A stretch of 64,000 nucleotides of DNA, from the NCBI GenBank assembly GCA_038254545.1, contig JBBSGB010000004.1:1-64000 (forward strand), written 5' to 3'. This document shows, in pieces, positions 8,124 through 17,190 of the stretch. Below the pieces are notes generated by a model. It was not told the origin of the DNA, made no database searches, and was given only the letters and a program-made list of their open reading frames with translations. The position numbers were made by a program, and so were the translations under genes. This DNA comes from CAHJXF01 sp038254545. GTDB taxonomy: Bacteria > Pseudomonadota > Gammaproteobacteria > Burkholderiales > Burkholderiaceae_D. Positions within the stretch are counted from its first letter, which is position 1. Every line of letters starts with the position of its first letter.

Positions 8124-9944
8124 TCAAGCGGACGTGCCCACCGCGCGCACCACGAAACCGCCGCGCCGCGTGCCGCCCGCATTTGTCGAATAGTCCAAGG
8201 TCGCATCATTGGCCAGACACAACTCGCGCGCCAGATAAAGACCCAGGCCCGTGCCTCGGTGATGCGTGGTGAAGAAAGGCTCGAACAGGTTTGCGCGCGT
8301 CGCTCGGTCGATGCCCGGACCATCGTCCTGGACGGCCAATTCTATCCTCTCCCCCATCGAAGACAGCTCGTCTGCGCGATCGCCTCCCGATCCATCGAGC
8401 GACAGCGCGGTACTGTGCGTGAGGCGAGGGTTGGTCAGCACGTTGACGCGTATCGTCACGCTGCCCTCGCGGCCGGTGGCATAGCGCACCGCGTTCGACA
8501 ACAGATTGACGAGCACCTGGCGCAGGTGTTCGCCGTTGAAATGGATCACTGGATTGCCGCGCATCGTCAGCTCGATCACGCTGCGCGCGCATCCCTGCGT
8601 GCGGCAGAACTCTTCGACCAGGAGGCTCAGCCAGGGGTCGAGGGCAATCACTTCGACGTTGACCGGCCCGCGGCGCGAGAGCTGCAGGATCTCCTCGACG
8701 ATGCGGTTCAGCCGCTGCGCATTCTCGCGAACGATGCTGACCATGCGCTGCGCACCGACCATGTCGCGCGCGCCGAACTGCAATCCCAATTGATCGCCGG
8801 TTTCTTCTTCCAGCAGCGCGCCGGCGTGGACGATCGCGGCCAGCGGATTGCGAATCTCGTGCGCGATGCTCGCAGTCAACCTTCCCATCGCGGCAAGCTT
8901 CAACTGCTGGGCACGCTGCTCGACCCTTAGCAGGTCTTCGAGAAACACCACATAGCGACCCGACGCGAGCGCGTCGCCTTCGGGCGCGACGAAACGCACG
9001 CGCAGGCGACGGCCCGACAATCCGTCTTCGGCGCCGGCATCGCCGAGGTCGGCGTCGGCGATGCCGCTGGGTCCTTCGGCATCGTTGCTTTCGTCGCGCG
9101 TGCCCGGCCAATGCGACGTGAGGTCGAAGCTCTCGCCGATGGTCCCGCCCGACGAACGCCACGCCACGAATTGCCGGCTGATGGCAGTGCCGCCCGGGTG
9201 CCCGCGCCAGCCGTCGAGCACCAGCGCGCGAGCGTCGTCGAGGTGCAGCATGCGCAACGCCGCCGCGTTGGCCGCGCGCGGCGTGCCGTCCGCCGCCAGG
9301 ATCAGCACGCCGTCCTGCATGTCGGCCACCACCAGCCGATTGATCTCGATCTGCGCGCGCAAGTCGTAGCCGCGCTGGCGCGCGATGCGCTCCTGCACGA
9401 TCAATCGGGCGGCGAGCCGGTTCATCACGATCGCGATCGCGAAGCTCGCGATGCCGAAGAGACCGGCGAGCAGCAGGCTCGACGACGAATCCCCGTATCG
9501 AAATTCCCGCCACACCGATTCGAGCAGGATCGCGAGCGAACAGATCGCGGCGAACCCCAGCGCGAGCGATGCCGGGCTCAGTATGGCCGACCCCGCAATC
9601 GGCAACAGCATCAGCAGCGCAAGCCCGCTCTTGGTCCCGCCCGATGCGCTCATCAGGATCGTGAGCCCGATCACGTCGACGAACAGTTGTGCGGCCAATT
9701 GCAGATAGAAGTGGCGCTGCCGGGTCGCGGCCAGATAGCCGAAAGTCGCCGCAAGCACTGCATACACGGCCGCCGTGCGCGCGAACAACGGCGGGTCCTG
9801 CATGCCCAGCGAAACGCGCTCGCCGCCCGAGAGCGACGCGCCCAGCAGCACGGCGGCGATCACCAGGCGCGTGACGCAAAAATAGCGCAGCGACGTCCAG
9901 AACGACGAACCCGGATCGGCGAGAGCGCGGCGTGGGATCAGCAC
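8124..9944 (-). CDS. pilS: PilS-like membrane sensor histidine kinase
   Basis: About 606 residues from a GTG at 9944; the frame is open further upstream to 10121, but that would overlap the preceding gene by 116 nt, so the start is uncertain. The N-terminus (SFWTSLRYFCVTRLVIAA) begins a block of about six membrane helices, followed by a PAS-like sensing region, a HisKA dimerisation domain with the phospho-accepting histidine in SIAHEIRNPLAAI, and an ATPase domain with N box NLLSNAVRYA, G1 QDDGPGID and G2 GTGLGLYLAREL. It phosphorylates PilR. PilS in other species responds to pilin in the membrane and controls type IV pilus genes. Confidence 0.85.
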   Translation of the reverse strand: MLIPRRALADPGSSFWTSLRYFCVTRLVIAAVLLGASLSGGERVSLGMQDPPLFARTAAVYAVLAATFGYLAATRQRHFYLQLAAQLFVDVIGLTILMSASGGTKSGLALLMLLPIAGSAILSPASLALGFAAICSLAILLESVWREFRYGDSSSSLLLAGLFGIASFAIAIVMNRLAARLIVQERIARQRGYDLRAQIEINRLVVADMQDGVLILAADGTPRAANAAALRMLHLDDARALVLDGWRGHPGGTAISRQFVAWRSSGGTIGESFDLTSHWPGTRDESNDAEGPSGIADADLGDAGAEDGLSGRRLRVRFVAPEGDALASGRYVVFLEDLLRVEQRAQQLKLAAMGRLTASIAHEIRNPLAAIVHAGALLEEETGDQLGLQFGARDMVGAQRMVSIVRENAQRLNRIVEEILQLSRRGPVNVEVIALDPWLSLLVEEFCRTQGCARSVIELTMRGNPVIHFNGEHLRQVLVNLLSNAVRYATGREGSVTIRVNVLTNPRLTHSTALSLDGSGGDRADELSSMGERIELAVQDDGPGIDRATRANLFEPFFTTHHRGTGLGLYLARELCLANDATLDYSTNAGGTRRGGFVVRAVGTSA

Positions 9945-10005
9945 GAAATCAACGCGTGGGATCGGCGACGTTGGGGATGCAGTTGCAGCCGCATTCAGCG
10001 CGGTT

Positions 10006-10293
10006 TCATTCGCGGCGCCGAAGTTCGCTCGGCGCCACCGTGTCCCTTGCGGCCTCGCGATGCGCGTCACCGCAATACACGCGACCATCGGGCAAGGACA
10101 CCGCGTCCCCCGCCGGCACATGGGCGCCGCACCACGCGCATTGGCGCATCGTCTCGATCTCCTGGGTGCCCGGCGACGCCGCGCGCGCCGACGCGTCGGT
10201 GTCGTGTGCGCCGGGCTTGCGTAGACTGCCCAGCCATCGCACCGCCAGCCAAACCAGGAACACCAGAAACACGAAGAAGAGAATGCGCGGCAT
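10006..10293 (-). CDS. PP0621-like small membrane protein with cysteine cluster
   Basis: 95 residues from the ATG at 10293; an open frame extends further upstream but overlaps ccsA. Residues 1-17 form one membrane helix (ILFFVFLVFLVWLAV). The C-terminal half carries C-x2-C ... C-x2-H (CAWCGAHVP ... YCGDAH), a likely small metal-binding knuckle. Proteins of this shape, annotated as PP0621 family, usually lie between a cytochrome assembly gene and pilS in Betaproteobacteria, as here. Function is unknown. The next gene, pilS, starts about 60 nt downstream. Confidence 0.75.
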   Translation of the reverse strand: MPRILFFVFLVFLVWLAVRWLGSLRKPGAHDTDASARAASPGTQEIETMRQCAWCGAHVPAGDAVSLPDGRVYCGDAHREAARDTVAPSELRRRE

Positions 10294-10304
10294 GAGGATT
10301 CCGA

Positions 10305-11237
10305 TCAAACGCGATGAAGGATGACTTCGAGCACGAAGCGACTGCCCGCATAGGCGAGCAGCAGGAACGCGAAGCCCCCCAGCGTCCACGACAAGGCGAC
10401 GCGCCCGCGCCAGCCGCGCATCGCGCGTCCCATCAGGAGCATGCCGAAGGTCGCCCATGCGAACAGCGTGAACACGGTCTTGTGATCGAAGCGCATCGGC
10501 CGGCCGAACAGCGATTCGGAGAACACGATGCCGGTTGCGACCGTGAGCGTGAGCAGCGCGAAGCCCGCGCCGATCAAGCGAAACAGCACGCGTTCCATCG
10601 TCAACAGCGGCGGCAAGGGCGCGAGCATGCCGCGTTCGATTTCACCGCGTCGGTCGCCGGGCGCAGCTTGGTTCGCACCCTCGACCACCATCCGCGCCGA
10701 GCTGCCGGTTCGATGCAGCCATCGCTCGAGTGCGGCCATGTAGAGCGCGTGGACTGCCGCAATCGTGAGCAGGCCATAGGCGGCAAGCGCCACGGTAAGA
10801 TGCGCGGGAAGCCACGCGCTGCCCGCGCCGCCATCGGCACCGCTCATGCGGCCGAGCAGGAGGCTGCCGGGAAAGACGAGAGGCAACAGCGCGCAGAGCG
10901 CTGCAAGCGGCAGGATCAGCAGCCAGATGCTGACCAGTTCGATCACCAGACTCTCGAACCAGAACAGCGCGACCGCGATCCACATCGTGGCCGAGAGCGC
11001 GAGCGCAAATCCGAAGCGCCAGCTCCCGTCGATCAACGCGGCGTCGCGCAGCAGCCACGCGTGAAGCAACCACGCGAGCAGGATCACGACGCGCAACATC
11101 GTGCTCAGCCGATACGATGTCTCGCCGGACGCGAAGGGCCGAACCGGCGCGCCGGCCTTGCCAACCGCGGCGCGCCAGACCGCACCGGCCACACCCAGAT
11201 AGGCGAAAGCGACGAGTGCGTGGAGTAAAATCGGCAT
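10305..11237 (-). CDS. Cytochrome c assembly (CcsA/HemX/YpjD-like) membrane protein
   Basis: 310 residues from the ATG at 11237; a TTG two codons upstream is an alternative. Eight or so membrane helices are visible, starting MPILLHALVAFAYLGVAG. The last third contains FDHKTVFTLFAWATFGMLL and GSRFVLEVIL, typical of the YpjD/HemX branch of the CcsA family. These inner-membrane proteins are linked to cytochrome c maturation or haem handling, but the branch member next to ffh is poorly characterised. It starts the minus-strand run ccsA-PP0621-pilS-pilR-ampD and is divergent from ffh. Confidence 0.82.
   Translation of the reverse strand: MPILLHALVAFAYLGVAGAVWRAAVGKAGAPVRPFASGETSYRLSTMLRVVILLAWLLHAWLLRDAALIDGSWRFGFALALSATMWIAVALFWFESLVIELVSIWLLILPLAALCALLPLVFPGSLLLGRMSGADGGAGSAWLPAHLTVALAAYGLLTIAAVHALYMAALERWLHRTGSSARMVVEGANQAAPGDRRGEIERGMLAPLPPLLTMERVLFRLIGAGFALLTLTVATGIVFSESLFGRPMRFDHKTVFTLFAWATFGMLLMGRAMRGWRGRVALSWTLGGFAFLLLAYAGSRFVLEVILHRV
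11226..11231 (+). promoter_or_regulatory. Possible ffh -10 element
   Basis: TAAAAT on the plus strand, inside the start of the divergent ccsA-like gene and about 180 bp before ffh. No clear -35 is visible, so this is a weak call based on position and the -10 match. Confidence 0.3.
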
Positions 11238-11410
11238 CGACAAAGTTTAGCCGATCGCTCTTTCTCGATCGGGCCGACGCGCGGTCTGTCGGTTGTACAG
11301 CGGGTTGCGCCGCGCGTTGTTCTGCATGAGCGGCGCTTCCCCTCGTGTCGTCCCGCATCGGCCCGCGCCATCCCGCGTCACCCGGCGCCACCCTTCCAAA
11401 AAATCACGCC

Positions 11411-12775
11411 ATGCTAGAGAACCTGTCCCAGCGCCTCGCCCGCGTCGTCAAGACGATGCGCGGCGAGGCGCGCCTGACCGAAGACAACACGCAGGAGATG
11501 CTGCGCGAAGTGCGCGTCGCCTTGCTCGAGGCCGACGTCGCGTTGACGGTGGTGCGCGAGTTCATCGCGCGCGTGAAAGAGAAAGCGGTGGGCGAAGACG
11601 TGGTCGGCAGCCTCTCGCCCGGGCAGGCGCTGGTCGGCGTGGTGCAGCGGGAACTGACCGCGATCATCGGCGGCGACCTCGGGCCCGAAGCCTCGGCGCT
11701 GAAGCTCGCGGTCACGCCGCCGATGGTGATCCTGTTGGCGGGACTGCAGGGCGCAGGCAAGACGACCACCGTGGCAAAACTCGGGCGCTATCTGCGCGAG
11801 CAGCACAAGAAGAAAGTGCTGGTCGTGTCGACCGACATCTATCGTCCGGCCGCGATCGAGCAGTTGAAGACGGTGGCCTCGCAGGTCGGCGTCGATTTCT
11901 TTGCTTCCGACCTGAGCCAGCAGCCGGTTGCAATTGCTGCCGCGGCGATCGATTGGGCGAAGAAGCACTATCACGATGTGCTGATCGTCGATACCGCGGG
12001 ACGTCTCGCGATCGACCAGCCGATGATGGACGAGATCAAGGCGCTGCATGCGCGCCTTGCCCCCACCGAGACCTTGTTCGTGGTCGATGCGATGGCCGGG
12101 CAGGACGCGGTCAACACCGCGCGCGCATTCGGCGAAGCGCTGCCGTTGACCGGCGTGGTGCTGACCAAGCTCGACGGCGATGCGCGCGGCGGTGCGGCGC
12201 TGTCGGTGCGGCACGTGACCGGCAAGCCGATCAAGTTCGTCGGCGTCGGCGAGAAGCTCCACGCGCTCGAGGTCTTCTATCCCGAGCGCATGGCCAGCCG
12301 CATCCTGGGTATGGGCGACATCGTCGCGCTGGTCGAGGAAGCGCAGCGCGGCGTCGATACGGTCGCGGCCGAGAAGCTCGCCAGGAAGGTCAAGTCGGGC
12401 GCGCGCTTCGACCTCGACGACTTCCGCTCGCAGCTTCAGCAGATGAACAAGATGGGAGGTCTGGGCGGCCTGCTCGACAAATTGCCCGCGCAGTTCCAGG
12501 CGGCCGCCGGCAAGACCGACATGGGCAAGGCCGAGCGCGAGGTGAGGCGCATGGAGGGCATCATCAACTCGATGACGCGGGCCGAGCGCGCCAAGCCTGA
12601 ACTGATCAAGGCCAGCCGAAAGCGCCGCATCGCCACCGGCGCGGGCGTGCCGGTGCAGGAAGTCAACCGCCTGCTCAAGCAATACGACCAGATGCAGGGC
12701 GTGATGAAGACCATGCAGAAAGGCGGCATGGCGAAACTGATGCGCGGCATGCGCGGCGTGATGCCGGGGATGTAA
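11411..12775 (+). CDS. ffh: Signal recognition particle GTPase Ffh
   Basis: 454 residues, standard for Ffh. With 4.5S RNA it forms the bacterial SRP, which binds signal sequences of nascent membrane proteins and delivers ribosomes to FtsY. Domains: N-terminal helical bundle (1-95), G domain (96-295) with P-loop GLQGAGKTTT at 111-120, DTAGR and TKLDGDARGG, then the methionine-rich M domain with the flexible loop GGLGGLLDKLP and the RNA-binding helices (RRIATGAGVPVQEVN). The start is the ATG at 411 of the 11-kb region; upstream in-frame codons do not match the family. It stands alone on the plus strand, divergent from ccsA. Confidence 0.97.
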   Translation: MLENLSQRLARVVKTMRGEARLTEDNTQEMLREVRVALLEADVALTVVREFIARVKEKAVGEDVVGSLSPGQALVGVVQRELTAIIGGDLGPEASALKLAVTPPMVILLAGLQGAGKTTTVAKLGRYLREQHKKKVLVVSTDIYRPAAIEQLKTVASQVGVDFFASDLSQQPVAIAAAAIDWAKKHYHDVLIVDTAGRLAIDQPMMDEIKALHARLAPTETLFVVDAMAGQDAVNTARAFGEALPLTGVVLTKLDGDARGGAALSVRHVTGKPIKFVGVGEKLHALEVFYPERMASRILGMGDIVALVEEAQRGVDTVAAEKLARKVKSGARFDLDDFRSQLQQMNKMGGLGGLLDKLPAQFQAAAGKTDMGKAEREVRRMEGIINSMTRAERAKPELIKASRKRRIATGAGVPVQEVNRLLKQYDQMQGVMKTMQKGGMAKLMRGMRGVMPGM

Positions 12776-12928
12776 GCGGTCGGCCTTGGGCCGGGGCGCC
12801 GGGTGCGTGTCAGCCCGAGCGCGCGCCCGCACGTTCTATCTGCTCGACCCCTTCGGTCCGACCGCAATCAACAGCAAGTGGGCCGCACCCAACAACTTGA
12901 AAACCGTTCTTCAATGAGGAGATCATTC

Positions 12929-13660
12929 ATGTCCATACCCACCCAGTTCTTTCGCAAGGTGACGCTAGGCGTCACGCTCATCTCGATGGTCGCTTCGTCC
13001 CTGGCGTTGTCGGGTTGCGCCGAACTGCCCAACTACTCAACCGGCAGTCGTGGCGGCGACACGGCAGTTGGCGCGGGCGCCGGTGCAGTCGCGGGCGCAG
13101 CGATCGGTCGCGCGACCTCGGGCGGCAGTCCGGGCCGCAGCACCGCGCAGGGTGCCCTGGCAGGTGCGGCGCTCGGCGCGCTCGGCGGTTACCTGTGGTC
13201 GAACCGCATGGAAGCGCAGAAGCAGCGCATGGAAGTGGCCACGCGCGGGACCGGAGTCGAAGTCACGCAGACCGCCGACAACCAGTTGAAGCTCAACATC
13301 CCGAGCGACATCTCGTTCGATACCGGACGCGCCGACATCAAGTCCAACTTCCGCACAGTACTCGACCAGTTCGCGCAGGGCCTGCGCGAGAACCCGGGCA
13401 GCACGGTGCGCGTCATCGGCCACACCGACTCCACGGGCAGCGACGCGATCAACAATCCGCTGTCGGTCGATCGCGCCGCCAGCACGCGCAACTATCTGGT
13501 CGATCGCGGGGTCGCAGCCAATCGCATCGCGATCGACGGGCGCGGCGAGCGCGAGCCGATTGCCGACAACAATTCCGACGCAGGTCGGGCGCGCAACCGT
13601 CGCGTGGAGATCTTCGTTGGCGAGCAGCAGGCTTCTGCCACGCAAGCGCAGCCGCGTTGA
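12929..13660 (+). CDS. OmpA-family lipoprotein with glycine zipper (YiaD-like)
   Basis: 243 residues from an ATG preceded by GAGGAG. The signal peptide ends in the lipobox LSGC with C30 as the lipidated residue. Residues 45-95 form a glycine-zipper segment (GAGAGAVAGAAIGRA ... GAALGALGGYL). Residues 130-235 are an OmpA-type peptidoglycan-binding domain with RVIGHTDSTGS and NRRVEIFV. Such proteins link the outer membrane to peptidoglycan. It is a single gene with its own terminator at 13672-13699, convergent with trpC. Confidence 0.92.
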   Translation: MSIPTQFFRKVTLGVTLISMVASSLALSGCAELPNYSTGSRGGDTAVGAGAGAVAGAAIGRATSGGSPGRSTAQGALAGAALGALGGYLWSNRMEAQKQRMEVATRGTGVEVTQTADNQLKLNIPSDISFDTGRADIKSNFRTVLDQFAQGLRENPGSTVRVIGHTDSTGSDAINNPLSVDRAASTRNYLVDRGVAANRIAIDGRGEREPIADNNSDAGRARNRRVEIFVGEQQASATQAQPR

Positions 13661-13671
13661 GGCTTGAGGTG

Positions 13672-13699
13672 CCTCCCCAAGTTTGGGGAGGTAGCGTTT
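13672..13699 (+). terminator. Terminator of the OmpA-family lipoprotein gene
   Basis: CCTCCCCAA (13672-13680) pairs with TTGGGGAGG (13683-13691), followed by GCGTTTT on the plus strand. It begins 11 nt after the stop codon and lies between two convergent genes. Confidence 0.75.
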
Positions 13700-14505
13700 T
13701 ATGCGAACAGCGCCTTGAGCGCCGCGCCGGGATCATCGGCGCGCATGAACGTCTCGCCGATCAGAAAGCCGTGAACGCCGGCGCTCTGCATCCGTGCGAT
13801 GTCGTCGCCCGTCGCAATTCCTGATTCGGTGACGAGCACCCGATCCCTCGGGACACGCGCGACCAGATCGAGCGTCGTCTCGAGACGCGTCTCGAAAGTA
13901 CGCAAGTTGCGATTGTTGATGCCGATCGCGGTTCGCGCCGGGTCGCTGCGGACACCGAGCGCGAGGTCGAGCTCGCGCGCATCGTGGGCTTCGACGAGCA
14001 CATCCATTCCGTATTCATGCGCCGTCTGCGCGAGCGCTTCGAGCGCCTGCGCATCGAGTGCCGCGACGATCAACAGGACGCAATCGGCACCCATCGCGCG
14101 CGACTCGGCGATCTGATACGCATCGACGATGAAGTCCTTGCGCAGTACCGGCAGGCCGCAAGCCGCGCGCGCCGCAACCAGCGCATCGCGCGAGCCTTGA
14201 AAGTATTGCTCGTCGGTCAACACCGACAGACAGGTCGCGCCACCGGCTTCGTAGGAGCGCGCAATCGCGGCGGGATGAAAGGCGGGACGCAACAAACCCT
14301 TCGACGGCGATGCCTTCTTGATTTCGGCAATGACCGCCGCGTGCCGGTTGGCGATGCGCGATGCAAGAGCCCTTGCGAAGCCGCGCGGCGCTTCCGCGCG
14401 GCGCGCATCGCGCTCGACTTCGATCTGCGATCGCTGCCGCTTGGCGGCCGCGATCTCGCCCGACTTGGTCGCGAGGATTCTTGCGAGAACGTCGTTCGCC
14501 TTCAC
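13699..14505 (-). CDS. trpC: Indole-3-glycerol phosphate synthase
   Basis: 268 residues from a GTG at 14505 that overlaps the trpD stop (GTGA), so translation is probably coupled; no ATG fits. The frame stays open far upstream through trpD, which gives a false impression of a fusion. The enzyme closes the pyrrole ring of CdRP to indole-3-glycerol phosphate, the fourth step of tryptophan synthesis. Family motifs in order: AEIKKASPSKGLLR (catalytic lysine), EAGGATCLSVLTD, LPVLRKDFIVD, LVEAHD, GINNRNLRTFE and VTESGI. It is the single-domain form, without the PRAI domain seen in enteric TrpC. Confidence 0.95.
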   Translation of the reverse strand: MKANDVLARILATKSGEIAAAKRQRSQIEVERDARRAEAPRGFARALASRIANRHAAVIAEIKKASPSKGLLRPAFHPAAIARSYEAGGATCLSVLTDEQYFQGSRDALVAARAACGLPVLRKDFIVDAYQIAESRAMGADCVLLIVAALDAQALEALAQTAHEYGMDVLVEAHDARELDLALGVRSDPARTAIGINNRNLRTFETRLETTLDLVARVPRDRVLVTESGIATGDDIARMQSAGVHGFLIGETFMRADDPGAALKALFA

Positions 14506-15536
14506 GACGACGCCAGGCGTTGGCTCGCTGCCGCGAACGCATCGAGCTTCGCGCGCGCGGCGCCGCTTGCGATGACCTCGCGCGCCCGCGCGATGCCCGC
14601 CTCGATCGACAGCGCGACATCGGCTGCGTACAACGCGAGGCCCGCGTTGAGCACCACGATCTCGCGCGGCGTGCCTTCGACGTTGGCCAGTGCCTCGTGG
14701 ATCATCTCGCGCGATTCTTCGGCGCTTCCCACCTTCAGGCCGCGATTGGATTTCATCGCCAGGCCGTAGTCCTCGGGGTGAATCTCGTACTCGCGCACCA
14801 CACCGTCCTTGAGCTCGCCGACCAGCGTGGCGGCGCCCAGCGACGCCTCGTCCATGCCGTCCTTGCCATAGACGACCAGTGCATGCGTGGCGCCCAGACG
14901 CTGCAGCACCCGCACCTGGATGCCGACCAGATCGGGATGGAAGACGCCCATCAACTGATGCAGCGCGCCCGCGGGATTTGTGAGCGGCCCTAGGATGTTG
15001 AAGATGGTCCGCACCCCGAGTTCCTTGCGAACCGCGGCGACATTCTTCATCGCGCTGTGATGGTTGGGCGCGAACATGAAGCCGATGCCGGTCTCTGCGA
15101 TGCAGGCCGCCACCTGTTCGGGCGCGAGCATCACGTTGATGCCGAGTGCTTCCAGCACGTCGGCGCTGCCCGAGCGCGACGACACGCCGCGATTGCCGTG
15201 CTTGGCAATGCGCGCGCCCGCTGCCGCGGCCACGAACATCGCTGCGGTGGAGATATTGAAGGTATGCGAACCATCGCCGCCGGTGCCGCAAAGGTCCACG
15301 AGGTGGGTCTTGTCGGCGACCGCGACCGGCGTCGCGAACTCGCGCATCACCTGCGCGGCCGCCGCGATCTCGCCGATGGTTTCCTTCTTCACCCGCAGGC
15401 CGAGCAACAGCGCGGACGCGATCGAAGGAGACAGCTCGCCTTTCATCAGCATGCGCATCAGGTGGAGCATCTCGTCGTGAAAGATTTCGCGGTGCTCGAT
15501 GCAGCGTATGAGCGCTTCGTTGGGCGTGATGGACAT
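14502..15536 (-). CDS. trpD: Anthranilate phosphoribosyltransferase
   Basis: 344 residues, family length. It transfers phosphoribose from PRPP to anthranilate, step two of tryptophan synthesis. Visible motifs: PRPP-binding GTGGDGSHTFN, KHGNR, SSRSGSADVLEALG, the anthranilate-site FMFAPNHHSAM, and RTIFNILGPLTNP. It lies between trpG (25 nt upstream) and trpC (4-nt overlap). Confidence 0.97.
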   Translation of the reverse strand: MSITPNEALIRCIEHREIFHDEMLHLMRMLMKGELSPSIASALLLGLRVKKETIGEIAAAAQVMREFATPVAVADKTHLVDLCGTGGDGSHTFNISTAAMFVAAAAGARIAKHGNRGVSSRSGSADVLEALGINVMLAPEQVAACIAETGIGFMFAPNHHSAMKNVAAVRKELGVRTIFNILGPLTNPAGALHQLMGVFHPDLVGIQVRVLQRLGATHALVVYGKDGMDEASLGAATLVGELKDGVVREYEIHPEDYGLAMKSNRGLKVGSAEESREMIHEALANVEGTPREIVVLNAGLALYAADVALSIEAGIARAREVIASGAARAKLDAFAAASQRLASS

Positions 15537-15561
15537 GAGGTCAGAAGGAAAGGGAAGCGCG

Positions 15562-16125
15562 TCAGTGCTTGAGAAAATTGGCGAGCAGCGCGTGGCCGTG
15601 CTCGGTCAGGATCGATTCGGGATGGAACTGCACGCCTTCGATCGCGTATTGCTTGTGGCGCACGCCCATGATCTCGCCGTCATCGGTCCACGCGGTGACT
15701 TCCAGGCAATCGGGCAACGACACGCGCTCGATCGCCAGCGAGTGATAACGCGTCACCGTGAAGGGAGACGGCAGCGCGGCGAACACGCCCGCATCGGTAT
15801 GCGTGACCTCATCGGTCTTGCCGTGCATCACGCGCGCGGCGCGGATCACCTTGCCCCCGAACGCCGCTCCGATCGCCTGATGGCCGAGGCATACGCCCAG
15901 GATCGGTAGCCTGCCTGCGAATCGTTGCAACAACGGCACGCATACGCCGGCCTCGGCGGGCGTGCACGGGCCGGGTGACAGGCAGATGCGATCGGCGCCC
16001 AGCGCTTCGATCTCGTCGAGAGTCGCGGCGTCGTTGCGCAGTACCCTGACCTCCTCGCCCAGCTCCCCGAAATACTGGACGAGGTTGTAGGTGAAGCTGT
16101 CGTAGTTGTCGATCATCAGCAGCAT
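15562..16125 (-). CDS. trpG: Anthranilate synthase component II (glutamine amidotransferase)
   Basis: 187 residues. It supplies ammonia from glutamine to TrpE; in many bacteria the same subunit also serves PabB. Class I amidotransferase triad: C79 (GVCLGHQ), H168 and E170 (FHPES). The oxyanion region SPGPCTPAEAG is also present. It is the first visible gene of trpGDC; trpE, normally its upstream neighbour in Betaproteobacteria, is absent and replaced by a divergent citE-like gene, so trpE must lie elsewhere. A promoter should lie in the 187-bp divergent gap 16126-16312, but no clear element was identified. Confidence 0.93.
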   Translation of the reverse strand: MLLMIDNYDSFTYNLVQYFGELGEEVRVLRNDAATLDEIEALGADRICLSPGPCTPAEAGVCVPLLQRFAGRLPILGVCLGHQAIGAAFGGKVIRAARVMHGKTDEVTHTDAGVFAALPSPFTVTRYHSLAIERVSLPDCLEVTAWTDDGEIMGVRHKQYAIEGVQFHPESILTEHGHALLANFLKH

Positions 16126-16312
16126 GGGGATCGATGTCTGGCTGAACTGGATTGTTCGTCGGCCCGCGATTGTCTCAGGTCTGACGGCGGCATCGATCGG
16201 CGGTGCACCGCCGATGCGGATGAATGCAAAATCTATCGTCTGAATATGTTTCCGGCTGCGCTCGTTCCATGGCCGAATTCGCCCACACTACATGCCATGA
16301 CCAGCACCAACC

Positions 16313-17182
16313 ATGCGTAGCAAATTGTTCGTTTCGGGGGCGCGTCCGGAGCTTTTCGCGAAGGCCTTGGCCACAGCGGCAGACGCGGTCGCCATCGACC
16401 TCGAAGACTCGGTTCCGGAATCCGGGAAACGCCAAGCCCGCTCGGCAGTCGCGGCCTTCCTCAAATCCAGCGAGGCGCGCAAAGCCAGGCAGCTCATCAT
16501 CGTGCGCACCAATGCACTGGGTACCGAACACTTCGAGGCCGACCTGATGGAATTGGCGCAGCCCGGCCTGACGATGATCAACCTGCCGAAGCCAGAGTCG
16601 GCCGCCGACATTCTCGCGGCGGTGGCGATGCTCGAAGTCGTCGAGGCTTCCAACAAGCTCAGCCGTCCGATCGAGTTGCTCGCCAATGTCGAGACGCCCG
16701 CTGCGTTGCGCAGGGCAGTGGAGATCGCCACGGCGCATCCACGCGTAGTCGGATTGCAGCTAGGCCTGGGGGATCTGTTCGAACCGCTCGCGATGGATCG
16801 ACGCGATGGGGCCAACGTGCACGCCACCATGTTCGCGGTGCGCATGGCGGCCGCAGAAGCGGGCGTGTTTGCGATCGACGGCGCATTCGCCGACGTACAG
16901 GACCAGGAGGGATATCGCAGGGAAGCGGAGATGGCGCGACGTCTCGGCTACATCGGCAAGAGTTGCATCCACCCCAGTCAGGTCGATCTGGCCAACCAGG
17001 TGTTCGAGGCGAGCGCGACGGAGATCGCCGTTGCCAGACGCGTCGTCGAGGCGTCGCGCGAGGCCAAGGCGCGCGGTCACGGCGCCTTCCTGGCCGATGG
17101 TCGAATGATCGATGCGCCTTTCCTCAAGCGCGCCGAGGCGATCGTCGCGGCTGCCGGGTTCGCAGACGGCGAGCCAGATTGA
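16313..17182 (+). CDS. CitE-like CoA-ester lyase (HpcH/HpaI aldolase family)
   Basis: 289 residues. The sequence begins RSKLFVSGARPELFAKAL and has the TIM-barrel motifs of CitE-like enzymes: AIDLEDSVP (metal ligands), ELLANVETPAALRR with the catalytic glutamate, GLQLGLGDLF, and FAIDGAFADVQD. The family cleaves or forms 3-hydroxyacyl-CoA thioesters such as citramalyl-, malyl- or methylmalyl-CoA; the substrate cannot be told from sequence. No citD, citF or citX lies near, so this is not citrate lyase. It is followed after 8 nt by a symporter gene, and a family III CoA-transferase lies 20 kb downstream, either of which could belong to the same acid-degradation route. Confidence 0.85.
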   Translation: MRSKLFVSGARPELFAKALATAADAVAIDLEDSVPESGKRQARSAVAAFLKSSEARKARQLIIVRTNALGTEHFEADLMELAQPGLTMINLPKPESAADILAAVAMLEVVEASNKLSRPIELLANVETPAALRRAVEIATAHPRVVGLQLGLGDLFEPLAMDRRDGANVHATMFAVRMAAAEAGVFAIDGAFADVQDQEGYRREAEMARRLGYIGKSCIHPSQVDLANQVFEASATEIAVARRVVEASREAKARGHGAFLADGRMIDAPFLKRAEAIVAAAGFADGEPD

Positions 17183-17190
17183 GTCATCGT

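Noticed and set aside
8124..10121. Full 665-codon frame as pilS
   Set aside because: The upstream part overlaps the PP0621-like gene by 116 nt and its residues do not resemble the start of sensor kinases; a start near 9944 is preferred.
13699..15291. Apparent 530-residue trpD-trpC fusion frame
   Set aside because: The trpC frame merely stays open through trpD. TrpD is complete in its own frame and trpC has a GTG start overlapping its stop, so these are two genes.
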